DNA from: Dinochytrium kinnereticum
Lineage: Eukaryota; Chytridiomycota; Chytridiomycetes; Chytridiales; Chytridiaceae
Assembly: GCA_027604005.1 (NCBI GenBank)
Contig: JADGJT010000027.1
Coordinates: 37,538-101,537, forward strand
DNA: 64,000 nucleotides
Direction of reading: 5' to 3'
Of the stretch, positions 1-16,929 are shown one piece after another; the stretch's first letter is position 1; each line of letters starts with the position of its first letter. The translations under genes were made by a program, and so were the position numbers. The notes beneath the pieces are model-generated. The model made no database searches. It was not told the DNA's origin and worked only from the letters and a program-made list of their open reading frames with translations.

Positions 1-1251
1 CCAGTAGAGGGCTTCCATGAGGTTTTTGGGGAAAGGGGTGATCGTTTTTTTTGTTTTTTTTTGTTGTTTTTTTTTTTCGGTTTCAAAAGAAAAGGGTAAG
101 CTTTTGCCTTGTTTGATACTTTTGAAGTGTGTGCTTTTCTTACTGCTTCTTCCATAACTGACCATGACCAAACGAATAATCTTGGAGGGAAGGGAAAACA
201 TAATTGTGATGACGAGCTCATATGCAGAGAGAAGGGCCAGGGAAGCCATCGAAGGCGGAGTAAACTTAAGTTACGCAGTTTTAGAGCTTCGTTATCAATT
301 CCATTATACCATTAGTATGCAAGCTGATTCAAATATCTGAAGCACAGGAAACGCACACAGAATGACGGATGTTATAACCTCATCTTGCTGGAATCTCAGG
401 GTGAATTGAAGGAGACCGGCGGACAGATAAAATGGGAATATCTGCATCGCTACATTGATAGTACCCTTTTGATAGCCGACTGTGAATTAGCCATTGAAAA
501 GATACTAGACACAGCGATAGATACGTACCTCTGGAATATGCGCAAAGCAAAATCTCATCACATCCACGATAGCCTCCCATCCCTTCATTTTCTCTTCAGG
601 CTTGTAAAACCCGGCGGCCTTCCATAGGATGTAAGCTTCACTGGAATTAGCGAAAACAGAAAGGCAGAAAAAAAACCCCTACCGAAGAGTTTGATGAAGA
701 AGAGGCAGACAATAAAAATGACACGAGACCGATGAAAAATGAAGCTAGTCATTTGAGTTTAGTTCGTTAGATACATGGAGCTCTCATTACCGTGATAGTA
801 GGGAGGCAATTATAACCAAGAGCAGAATAATTGGGATTGAGGATACGATGTTCGCTCTGGAGGATCCTTTCTTTCGAAGAGTCAGATGAGACATTGAGCG
901 GCCATTAGCCTATCTCTCCTGCCGTGTGAAATAACAAACAAATATATATAAAAAACCCAAACAAAAAGAAAGAAGTAAAGCCCTCACCATTGGAATTGCC
1001 AATATGAAAAATGACAGAATCTCTATCATAACTAAGCTCAAGCAAATCGCCAAAACAACCGGATCCACCAAAGCATGGTCCCTTCCATCTGAAGGCCCCA
1101 GCAATTCCATCACATAGTGGGCAATGTAGATCCACAACGTAGAAGATGCAGTCAACACCACCGCAAAAAGAATCTTGTATGCTTGGGTTGAGAGAATCTG
1201 CCATATCATCGATGGTGCATTCTTTATGGCTGGCGGCTGGAGGTGGTCCAT
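1..1251 (-). CDS. Multi-pass membrane protein, 3' end beyond left edge
   Basis: I do not recognise the family. Reading the minus strand, five exons join in frame: 1251-988, 909-791, 640-529, 465-379 and 264 to about 120, and the gene probably continues past position 1. The product has several strongly hydrophobic helices: two in exon 1 (around AYKILFAVVL and VVLAICLSLVMIEIL), one in exon 2 (IPIILLLVIIASLL), and more in exons 4 and 5. Exon 3 adds an amphipathic loop (LWKAAGFYKPEEKMKGWEA). This pattern suggests a polytopic membrane protein, perhaps a receptor or transporter, but no signature residues show which. The start at 1251 is the first ATG in the membrane-spanning frame. A different open frame begins at 1474 and could be 5' leader or an earlier exon. 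The exon 2 acceptor (TAG before 909) was chosen because the nearby CAG at about 917 leads at once to a stop. Confidence 0.6.
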
Positions 1252-1633
1252 TTTGAAAGCATACGCCCAACCCTCTGTTTCCAAAACTACTATTCTCCTT
1301 CGATTGTTTTTTCCCCTGGCTTTCAGTCGGTTTGGAATCTTTCAACTCATTCAACGATGCAACTTTAAGGGTAAGGAAATGGGATGGCTGAGACTGTCTC
1401 GCCGGTCCTTCTGATTCGGCATCTCTAGCGCCGAAATTCTGTCGATCTTTGGATCGCCACAGGAACCAATCCAATGGCTGTTATGTTGGTTCCAGTCTAA
1501 ATTTCGAAGAATGCAGAATGTAAATAGGTTGGGGACTGTTTTCGGCTCTTATTCCAATATCGTTCTAATCAAAAAAGGTGCAAGATTAAGGTCAAACACA
1601 TTATCTTTATTATTCCTATGGATACAGCCCTTA

Positions 1634-5864
<4,231 letters not shown>

Positions 5865-6324
5865 TTTCACAGCAAACTTTGAAAAATCAACCAACAATTT
5901 GCTCGACTCGAAGGAGGCGGGAAGACGGCCGTCGTCGGAAGGAATGGGGTATATTCCGTGTATGCGTTTTCATGATGAGAAGAGCAGATGCGCTGTCTTG
6001 ATCCACGCATCTGCAGACGCTCTCTTCCTTTCCACCGCCAACTGCCTGCGATTAAATGATGAAGCCATAACGCATCTTGGCGCGCATCGCTTTCCCATTC
6101 AGCTGAAAGGTGCGTGGATCGCAGAGATCAGAAGGGAGAGAGGGATAAGGAGGTTTGGGAGGAGACGATGCCCTCTCCTGCCTGTCTTGTCTGCCTTTGC
6201 CATCACAGCTCCAGAATATAAATTTTGCTGTCCGAAGGCTGGGTGTCCAACAATCCACCCTCACTCACCACCACCCACCCACCAACAGGTCCACTCCACC
6301 CTCCACCACATCCTTGGCAAAGCG
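5865..6324. promoter_or_regulatory. Shared divergent promoter region of PRP22 and RAD51
   Basis: These 460 bp separate the start codons of PRP22 (leftward) and RAD51 (rightward), so both promoters must lie here or inside the genes. A TATA-like TATAAAT sits at 6217-6223, about 100 bp upstream of the RAD51 ATG. The last 80 bp before RAD51 are rich in CCACCC/CATCC. I see no clear MCB or damage-response element. The location is certain; the elements are guesses. Confidence 0.45.
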
Positions 6325-7795
6325 ATGAACGCCATGGAGCAGCAGCGGCATCAGGAGGAGGCCGAGGAGGAGGAGGTCTTTGATGGCCCCATGAAGGTCT
6401 CAAAGCTCGAGGTAATGATGAACGCGCACTCCCCATATCCCTTATCCCTGAGGCAAAAGTCAGCTCCCTTTCAGGCCTCCTTTTGCATCCATTCCCCTGC
6501 ATTATTTGAATCCATCTGCTCTTTTAAGCAGCGATGATCCAATGTTGGTCCTTCTCTCTCATCTACTTTTGTGTGAAAAAGGAGTTTGGTATATCTGCCA
6601 CCGACTGCAAGAAGTTGGCAGAGGCGGGATTCTATACCATCGAGTCCATCGCATTCACTCCCAAGCGACAGCTATTGGGTATAAAGGGAATTTCAGAGGC
6701 AAAGGCAGACAAGATCCTTGCCGAAGGTACATTTGATCCTCAAACCCTGTCGATCATTTAAACTCAATTCTCTATTTCTAAGCGACCAAGTTGGTCCCTA
6801 TGGGATTCGTAACAGCGACCGAATTCCATAGCCGAAGAAGCGAGATTATCACTATCAACACTGGTTCAAAAGAACTCGATAAGCTTCTGGGTGGTGGTAT
6901 TGAAACGGGGTCCATCACTGAAATCTTTGGGGAATTCAGGACAGGAAAAACTCAGTTATGCCATCAGCTTGCAGTGACATGTCAGGTGAGGATATCCCTA
7001 GGACTTTGTATTGTGGCTGTTTTCTGACTATTGAGATGACAGCTGCCGAGTCAAATGGGGGGTGGGGAGGGAAAGTGTTTGTATATTGATACCGAAGGGA
7101 CGTTTCGGCCGGAAAGGCTGTTGGCGGTTGCGGAACGTTATGGGATGAATGGGGAAGAGGTGTTGGATAATGTTGCGTACGCGAGGGCCTATAATACCGA
7201 TCATCAGATGAACTTGATCACACAAGCCGCCGCCATGATGTCTGATCAGAGGTGGTAGACATATATGCAGACTGTTTCTAATTTTTTTCCCTTTAGATTC
7301 TCGTTGCTGATCGTTGATAGCGCGACGGGATTGTATCGAACGGACTATTCCGGACGTGGTGAGCTTTCGGATCGGCAGAGACATCTAGCAAAGTTTTTAA
7401 GAGTTTTGTTAAGGCTGGCTGATGAGGTTTGAGAGTTGTTGTTTTTTCTGATCTAAGGGATGGTGTATTGATTATGTTGTAGTTTGGTGTTGCAGTTGTG
7501 ATTACGAATCAGGTCGTTGCTCAAGTCGACGGTGCTGCTAGCATGTTTAATGCTGACCCTAAAAAGCCTATCGGGGGTCATGTTATGGCACATTCGTCAA
7601 CAACAAGGTAATGCTTTCGTTTTTGAAGCTGTATAATCTATATTTCAGTAAGTTTCTAATAGACTCAATAGATTATCTCTCCGTAAAGGAAGAGGAGAGA
7701 ACCGTATTTGCAAGATTTATGATTCCCCATGCTTGCCCGAGTCGGAAGCTATGTTCTCCATTAACGCCGATGGTATTGGTGACCCGAAAGAGTGA
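6325..7795 (+). CDS. RAD51: DNA recombinase RAD51
   Basis: RecA-family ATPase that forms filaments on single-stranded DNA and catalyses strand exchange in homologous recombination. Seven exons join in frame: 6325-6411, 6582-6726, 6783-6985, 7043-7251, 7297-7426, 7483-7607 and 7672-7795. The protein has an acidic N-terminus, the helix-hairpin-helix domain ([16 protein letters not shown]), the linker [13 protein letters not shown], Walker [10 protein letters not shown], the [13 protein letters not shown] segment, Walker B ([14 protein letters not shown]), the L1 loop region [16 protein letters not shown], and the QVVAQVDGA...PIGG L2 region. It ends GIGDPKE as RAD51s do. The acidic [11 protein letters not shown] start and overall sequence favour RAD51 over the meiotic paralogue DMC1. 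No domain is missing. Confidence 0.97.
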
Positions 7796-8032
7796 AAGAT
7801 GTGCCTCCTTTGAAATGCGTTCCCAGTCGACGTTTTGGCCCTCTTTTGAATTGATTTTGCGCACCTTCTCTACTTGTTGTTGTTGTAGTTTTTTATTCTG
7901 TTTTTATTGGCCGTTAGCTTTTGTCTCAACTTTTTCCCACTATACGCAACCATCACACTATTCAAAAGCGATGTTTATAAAAATCAAAAATAGATAAACG
8001 TCTTTTACCTTTTTTTCTTATCCATTTGTGCA

Positions 8033-8588
8033 CTAAAGTGCCGCCGCACTGGGCGTTTCTTCGTCTGAGGAATCGTTACTGTCATCGGAGTCTTCCTCTT
8101 CCGAGCAATCATCTCCTTCTTCTCCTTCTTCTGAATCATCATCGTCATCGCTATCTTCTTCTTCGTCATCTTCATCATCCTCCTCTTCACTGCCTTCCTC
8201 TTCGCCCTCCTGGTTAGCCTCATTCGCCTCCTCGGCATCCCTGGCAATGTCAAGAGCAATCTTTTCTTTCAGCACCGGGATGTACTCCAACACCAAAGAA
8301 TTGTTCGGGTCAAAGGAAAGAACTACACGTCGTATATACTAAGTTAGCTAGAGGGTCTATCCCGTGGTGTTAGAGGGAGAAAGAACTCAACTGCTTCTTG
8401 CATCCTCCAACGCCAGGGTGAACTTTTTCGCAGCAATGTGCGCAAGGAACTGTCAATGCCTATTCGTTAGGAATTCAAAAATAATGAATGCACTATATTG
8501 GCCTCACCAGTTCGTAGAATTCGAGGTCCGATGGCTGCTGGTCGTCGATTCTTTGCTGCTGATGAGGTGCGAGAAACGTCGTCGCCAT
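8033..8588 (-). CDS. Glutamate-rich ERICH2-like protein
   Basis: Three exons (8588-8508, 8449-8392, 8322-8033) encode about 140 residues. The first half is a short helical domain (DLEFYELFLAHIAAKKFTLA, then a DPNNSLVLEYIPVLKEKIALD block) with the layout of the conserved C-terminal domain of animal ERICH2: a helix, a short turn and an acidic-proline motif followed by EYIPVL. The second half is almost entirely Glu, Asp and Ser and ends SAAAL. ERICH2 is, from general knowledge, expressed in ciliated and testis cells, so a flagellar role is plausible here; nothing in this sequence proves it. The third-exon acceptor (TAG at about 8323) fits a phase-1 join. The tail converges on RAD51 with 237 bp between stops. 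The family call rests on remembered pattern only. Confidence 0.6.
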
Positions 8589-8874
8589 TCTCTTGTTTTT
8601 GTTGATGCTTCCTTGTCAAAAAAATTTGTCACTTGCTGTCTCCAGAGCGGCATACGCGATATGGACCGCCCAACGCGTTGCGCGCAAAATGAAAACGTGC
8701 CTTTTCACTCTAAGACGCGGTGATTATAATCGTACCGTCGAAAAAGCCGTTCAGGCAAACAATGGCATCCTCCACTCGTGCTGTTTCACAACATCAAAAC
8801 AGACACAATGGGTGTTTTTCAATATTCAACGCTCAAGCCTTCATCCCCATAACGTCCAGGGGGTGCTGCAAACC
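8589..8874. promoter_or_regulatory. Divergent intergenic region, ERICH2-like and DSDDLPLS-repeat genes
   Basis: The 286 bp between two divergent start codons presumably hold both promoters. The sequence has several CG-containing words (AACGCGTTGCGCGC near 8671-8690) that could be MCB-like cell-cycle elements (ACGCGT family), but the match is short. I see no TATA box. Confidence 0.35.
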
Positions 8875-11597
8875 ATGAGTGATCTTACGCCTCAGGCTGA
8901 TGTCGTGACGAATGAAGCTGTTTCGTTGCCAAAGGAGCCCCCGCTGCCTGGCAAACCAACTCCAGTGATGGCTTCCACCGCGTCACTTGATGATGTGCCG
9001 CTGTCGAGAATCTCAAAGACAACTGGGCCACTGAGGGAGGCATTAAGAAAGAGTGGTGAGTTATTTACTCCACTCTTTTTATTTCGAGTAGTGGGTCCTA
9101 ACAAGGTGGCTGTGATCCGTGACAGTTAGTACCCCGAAACCCGTTGGCGAAATGAAAAAAGATCTTGTTGAAAGCGATGACCTGCCTTTATCTAGAAAGG
9201 TTGGCGGAACCCCCGTGACTGGTTCGGCTGGAACAAATTCCACCCATCCTATTCGACCTCTGAAAGACGTGAACCTCGATGTAATGGACAACGACGACCA
9301 CCCTCTTTCCCCAAAATGTGCCCCTGCCAGTAAATCACCCATGAAGCTAGGAGAATTGCCGAATGATTGTAAGGACAGCGATGATTTGCCGTTGACCAGT
9401 AAACCCGTTGCACTGAGGTTCTCACGGACTGGTGGGCCTGCGGCACCTTCTCCTGCCAGGTTAACGGAGGTTGCGGCGGACAGTGATGATTTACCACTTT
9501 CTGCTGTTACGGCTTCGAAACTACCGTCACCGTTGAGGTTGGGGGATCTGAAGAGTGAGGTTGGCGATAGCGATGATTTGCCGTTGTCTTCAAAAAAGCC
9601 AGTTGCGTCTCCTGTCACGAATTTGAAGATCGTGACGGATGCCGTGGGGGATAGTGATGATATACCGTTGTCCAAGAGTACCACATCTCCGTTGCCATTA
9701 ACTCCTGCGAGACTTCGAAAGCAGCCATCAGAAGATGCGTCTCGCCATCAGGATAATCAAATTGACTCGATACACCGGGAGTCAGCAACCACTGGGGATA
9801 GACCGCGATCTCGAAACTCGACATCTTCAAGGGATGCTCAGTATGGAGAGGTCTTAACACCAACATTTTATCTATTTTGATTGCTGACAGTAATATGTCT
9901 CTCAGATTAAGGCTGACACGGGAAAACGACATTCAACGGCAGACAAAAAAGACCTTGAGGAAAAAGCATCAGATACCACTTCCACCCATTCAACCCGCAA
10001 ACGCAGCTACTCCCGCACCAACTCAACCCACCCCATCCCAAACAGCGCCGATTCGGCCTACTCCTCCGCCATTGAAGGCGGCAGTAGCACCTCACGGTCT
10101 TCTGCCCCAAGCATTTACGGGTCACAAAGCGGTATTTTTGGGAAGGCCTCTGCTGCGCACTTAAACGACCCTGCGGTTAGAGCAATTGCTTTAACGGTTT
10201 CCAAGGTTATTTTGGCGCAGTTTGAGCCATGGATGGTGGAGACTTCAAAAACTGTTAAGGAGTTAGAGAAGACGGTTTCTGTGATGCAGGCGAGAGCGGA
10301 TGAGATTGAGGCTGCGTTAAATACTTTGAGTAGGTTCCTTTGGTTTGCATTATTTCGATGGTTTAAATACACTTTTTTCCCCTCCATATTTTTTCTCTCT
10401 TTTTTTCAAAGTTACCCGGTCAAAGGTTCTTTTGCACTTTCATCTCTTCTTCTTCAACCCGATCCCGCGGGACCTTTTATATTTACAGAGCTTGCTTTAG
10501 AGAGACGACCTTCTTCCGTTTTTATCTAATCCAGCTGGGTTTTTCTAAATTTTGTTAGCCTCAACCACAGGCCTCAAAAACGTGGTCCCCCAAATCTTCA
10601 AAACCGCCCCAAAACCCCCATCCCCCACCAAAACCCCCACCGGTCAATTCATGAACGCATCCGATCTGAAAAAGGATGTCCCAAGCCCGACAATCATGAA
10701 AAACATTCCCACCGCATACACATTCACGCAATCCGAAGGACCCCTACTTGGGAACCTTGAGCGGAAGATTCAGGAAGAGAATATCAGTAAAGTTGCGGGA
10801 TCGCTTATTTATAAGACTATTGTTAAGGAGAAGGAGGCGAAGGGGGATGCGGTTGAGGAAGCTGCGAGGAAGATTTCGGGGATGCCGGGTATGAGAGGGG
10901 AAGGGACTGCGGATGCTACAGAGATTTCGGGGATTGAACCAGTCCCTGTCAGAAGGATGTGTCATCGCTGTGAAGGTAAGGGGTTTTGCTGTTACCTATT
11001 GTCATCATGTGTACAAAACTAACGGAGTTATTCTTTATCGCTTTTTTTTTTTTTTGGATAGGTATGGGATGGATGCATACCAACACAAAGAAGAAACATG
11101 AAAGGACTAAGAACGTTCAGTGTAAAAACTGTTCAAGCTGCTCGCGTAAGTTTGTCTTTCCCCCTTTGAATTTCACGAAGATTCATAATTAAACTCTATC
11201 TATTTTTAACAGTATGCAGCGGGACAGGAGTCTTAATGAATTCGTTGCCATGTGATGATTGCAACTGTAAGTTTTCTAACGCTTAATTTACACTTCCCAC
11301 ATACGAACCTCAATTATAACACACTCTTTCCTTGCAACAGCATTCGGCTTCACACACCCACGCTCCGAAATCCCTTCCTGCGCACTGGGAGTCCGATGCA
11401 TCAATTGCATGGATTGCGATAGCTGTGACGGAAAAGGAATAATCAGTTTAACGCCAAAATCACCCACTTTCCCTCTGGTGGCTGGGGACTCTGAAGTGGA
11501 AGAGATAGGGGAAGCCAAGGTCGAGCTTGACAATCATGAACCGCAGGAGCAAGAGACGGTGGAGAGTGCTGATCCGGTGGAGGCGATTGCAACATAG
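8875..11597 (+). CDS. DSDDLPLS-repeat, coiled-coil and Cys-rich zinc-finger-like protein
   Basis: I do not recognise the family. Seven exons: 8875-9055, 9126-9850, 9906-10329, 10559-10975, 11062-11145, 11213-11266 and 11341-11597. The first 250 residues hold seven variants of an eight-residue acidic-hydrophobic motif (LDDVPLSR, ESDDLPLSR, DNDDHPLSP, DSDDLPLTS, then DSDDLPLSA, DSDDLPLSS, DSDDIPLSK), spaced about 25-35 residues in otherwise disordered Pro/Ser/Lys-rich sequence. A Ser-rich stretch follows, then a predicted coiled coil (VSKVILAQFEPWMVE onward), then conserved-looking sequence. The C-terminus has a DnaJ-like cysteine cluster: CHRCEGMGW, CKNCSSC, CSGTGVL, PCDDCN and CINCMDCDSCDGKG, spread over four small exons. 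The last part is acidic. The repeats look like docking or phospho-motifs (SDD is a CK2-type context) and the cysteines like a zinc-binding scaffold. No function is assigned. Confidence 0.85.
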
Positions 11598-11610
11598 ACT
11601 TTTAACCCTC

Positions 11611-12027
11611 TTATTGCTTGCCTTTATGGGCCCTTTTTTCTCTTTCCTTTTGCAACCTCAACCATGCTTTCAGTCTTATTCCCGGGTTTAAATTATCTTT
11701 AATTAAAACACTTTCCATAACCTCACCGCCATCAACCTCCATCTGACAGAAAAGAAGAGGGAATTCAACACGTCGTTGCATACCGCAAGGTACTTTGAGA
11801 TATATCCAGTTGTTGACATAGTTTTGAAACCATGGCAATGATCCCCACAAATAAAAACTTTTTTTGGACAAGGGAAATCTTTGAATGTCCCGCTCTCATC
11901 GACCCAAGGTAAGGGGAGGGTTGCCCTGGATCCATAGACGGCCCGCTACGCCAGGGAATACGGAGGCGATCTGATATGCGGAATATAGCGTTTATAGGAA
12001 ACGGTCATGGTTTAGCTCAGTTGGGGT
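11611..12027 (-). CDS. Possible small unassigned gene, structure unresolved
   Basis: Two minus-strand frames look coding and overlap. One starts at ATG 12027 (MTVSYKRYIPHIRSPPYSLA), meets a TAG, then stays open in the same frame (PWVDESGTFKDFPCPKKVF). The other ends at the stop at 11611 with VLIKDNLNPGIRLKAWLRLQ and a basic tail KEREKRAHKGKQ. Joining them needs one very short intron (about 38 nt, GT...AG inside 11819-11780) and leaves the early TAG unexplained. It may be a small real gene with unusual introns, a pseudogene, or chance. If real, it shares a divergent promoter with the kinase gene to the right. No family was recognised. Confidence 0.3.
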
Positions 12028-12272
12028 TGCGGAAGTGGAATCGCACTCGTGATGGTGGCCCTTGCCATGCAGAGTGGAAGGGAGGAGAGAAGGGCGTCTT
12101 GCTAAGCGTTATGATCCAAAACGACTTTTATAAGTTTGGCTGTGGGAAGTTTTGCTCGTTGAGGACGGAGGGAACTGGCGGATCTTGCCCCCCATGATTA
12201 TCCTCTTTGTTCACATAATGTTGGCCGCATGGTGTTCTCACCATCTTCCATTCTCATTTATTGAATTGGCAG

Positions 12273-14927
<2,655 letters not shown>

Positions 14928-15608
14928 AGGTTGGAACTGATGGTGAGGCTTTGCCCTCTCTGCTTTATGGTTCGTCATGCTGCTGTTGGTTGGTTCTTCA
15001 AAGTGACTCTGCCGTTTTGCTACATATCTTTATGCATATATCATCTTTTTACATTGGTTTATCTTGTTATCTGTTTTTTCTGTTTTTTGTGTTTTCGTAT
15101 CTTTTCTACTTTACCGTTCAATCCCGAATTAATCTATCGGTCACCCCTCTAATTGGTTGTCCCTCTTTCTCTTGTTGTGTCTTGACAGCCTTTGGAAGGT
15201 TGTTTTTTTTTTCTTCTTTCTTTCCCCCGCTATGCCCCTTCTGCACCTACACATCTATTCCAACCTCTAGACCCCCTTATGTATTTGTTCCTTCTTTTTT
15301 TTTTTCCCCATCCATCTTGCTCTGCACATCGCTTGCCTCCGCACATTATTATTCTAATTCTCCAACACCTTATTAATCAAATTGCATCCTGAAAAGCCAC
15401 TCTGGCCACACATTTTTTTTGGTTTGCGTTGGAACCTGTTTTGACCTCCAAAGCGGACGACAGATCCCATCTGTATTCTGATGATTTCCCCCCCCAGCGG
15501 CGGTGTTTTTTTTTAAGGCGCGTTCGGACTCTTTGTGCATGGTTTCGGACGGATTGTACAGCATCATGCTTGTTCTTGAAAGGGGGAATGAGATGGTCGA
15601 TTACTGCA

Positions 15609-15656
15609 GAGAGAGAGAGAAGAGTAGAGAGCAGAGAGGAGAGAGAGTAGAAGAAT

Positions 15657-15688
<32 letters not shown>

Positions 15689-15690
15689 TG
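15609..15690 (+). repeat. (GA)n microsatellite
   Basis: An imperfect GA-dinucleotide tract, longest pure stretch near 15663-15688 (about 13 units), interrupted by GTAGA and GAGGA units. On the other strand it is a CT tract like those near other start regions in this window. Confidence 0.9.
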
Positions 15691-15818
15691 AGAGGACAGC
15701 ACATCTGTCAATGTCGCGTGAAGGGTGAGGCGATGAGGTCGTTGATTGAGGGTTGTTGTTGTTGAAGAGGCAGCAGTCAGTCAGTGGCTGGTGCTGTGCC
15801 GTTGCGATCGAGCCAATG

Positions 15819-15898
15819 AATTAATTATTAAATTATTAAATTATATATTTTAATTTTTTAATAAATATTAATATTAATTAATTAATTAATTAATTAAT
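15819..15898. repeat. TTAATTAA-rich A/T block
   Basis: A stretch of almost pure A and T with tandem TTAA/ATTAATT units ending in six consecutive TTAA steps. Similar blocks occur upstream of cytochrome c peroxidase, the bestrophin-like gene and the 49.5 kb gene, so this may be a promoter nucleosome-free region. Confidence 0.85.
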
Positions 15899-16077
15899 GG
15901 TGGTGGTCTCTTTTCTTTTCTTTCTTCTTTCTTTTCTTTTCTTTTCTTTCTCTGAGGGGGAAAAAAACAACTCTTATTAAATAATATAATAAATAAATAA
16001 ATAATAAAAATAATAAAACTCCGCTCAGCACCACCTGCTCTACACTGCTCTGCACTGCTCTGCGCTGCTCAAAGCAT

Positions 16078-16232
16078 TGACTGACTGACTGACTGACTGA
16101 TTGAACCCGCACGCAGCAGAGAGGCAGGCAAGCAGCGGCAGACAGCATCCATCCCATCCATCCATACACATATCCATACACCCATCCATCCATCCTTCCA
16201 GCCATCCATCCATCCATCCATCCTTCCAGCCA
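16078..16232 (+). repeat. GACT and CATCC microsatellites in the F-box leader
   Basis: GACT is repeated about six times at 16078-16100. CATC/CATCC units then fill 16146-16232 (CATCCATCC...TTCCAGCCATCC), with two near-identical copies of a CTTCCAGCCATCC unit about 30 bp apart. Both are in the 5' region of the F-box gene that starts at 16930. Confidence 0.85.
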
Positions 16233-16929
16233 TCCGTTCAGCAAGACAAGGCAGGCACTGCTGCTGCTCCAAAAAAAAAACAAAAAACTCCGCCTGCCTC
16301 TGAAGCTGTCGAGACTACCGACGCCCTTCACTTCACATCCATCCTCGCACTCCCGTCCTTGCTGGATTCTCAGCCGCTAGCCTCCGAGCCCTTCCGCTGT
16401 GGAAAGACGTGTTGTTGCTGGCATCGGACGCTATTTTCTCTGAACCCGCATTCGCTCGAACGACCTGGGAGCTGACCTGACCTGCCCGGAGAAAGCTTCT
16501 GTTGACTGGAACACGCAACCTGGTGAGTCAACAGCTGACCTTGCGCATCCGTGTTGGGCGGTACCCAGAACCCCCTTCAATCTTCTCTCCGTCATTCCCA
16601 AGCCGCTCTGCCACTTTCCCAACCAGCCCATCCCTTGGGTGGCGAAAGAGTCCTGCTGGCGTGCCGCTGATATGGAGCGACAACAGGCTCAAGAGGGGAG
16701 GTTGAGTGTGCCTTCCCCTCCCTCTTGGCCCCTCACAGGAAATGCTGCTTGCTGATGTGGGATGTGACGTGGAACAATTGAGCCACATCAGCATACACCC
16801 TCACCTCCAGAAGCTGCTTTGCCTTCCGCTCGATCTATCAAGCCTTTTTCCCATTGACATCAACCCCATTCAGCGTCAGTCACTAATGCTCTTGTCCCTC
16901 GCAGCTTGGAAAAACTGGACGCAACCAGG

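Larger units (their letters stand above)
14928..16929. other. 2-kb intergenic region with several simple repeats
   Basis: No convincing gene was seen between the kinase stop and the F-box start. The left part is T-rich 3'-flank of the kinase. The right part is the promoter and leader of the F-box gene. It contains in order a GA repeat, a TTAATTAA block, CT-rich DNA, repeated CTGCTCTGC words, GACT repeats and CATCC repeats (listed separately). The short open frames on both strands here follow the repeats and look spurious. A non-coding first exon of the F-box gene is possible, since a CAG acceptor lies at 16902-16904. Confidence 0.6.

Noticed and set aside
6325..7795. DMC1 instead of RAD51
   Set aside because: The N-terminal [11 protein letters not shown] and the [16 protein letters not shown] context fit RAD51; no DMC1-specific features were seen.
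9079..9684. Open frame antisense to the DSDDLPLS repeats
   Set aside because: It mirrors the repeated sense codons and gives a repetitive GKSSLS pattern; the sense frame has the splice support.
12005..12075. tRNA-like TGGTTTAGCTCAGTTGGG segment
   Set aside because: It resembles a D-arm, but no T-arm GGTTCGA box or matching acceptor stem follows, so I do not call a tRNA.
16146..16232. CRISPR or satellite array
   Set aside because: The units are 4-5 bp microsatellites without spacers; nothing in the window resembles a CRISPR array.
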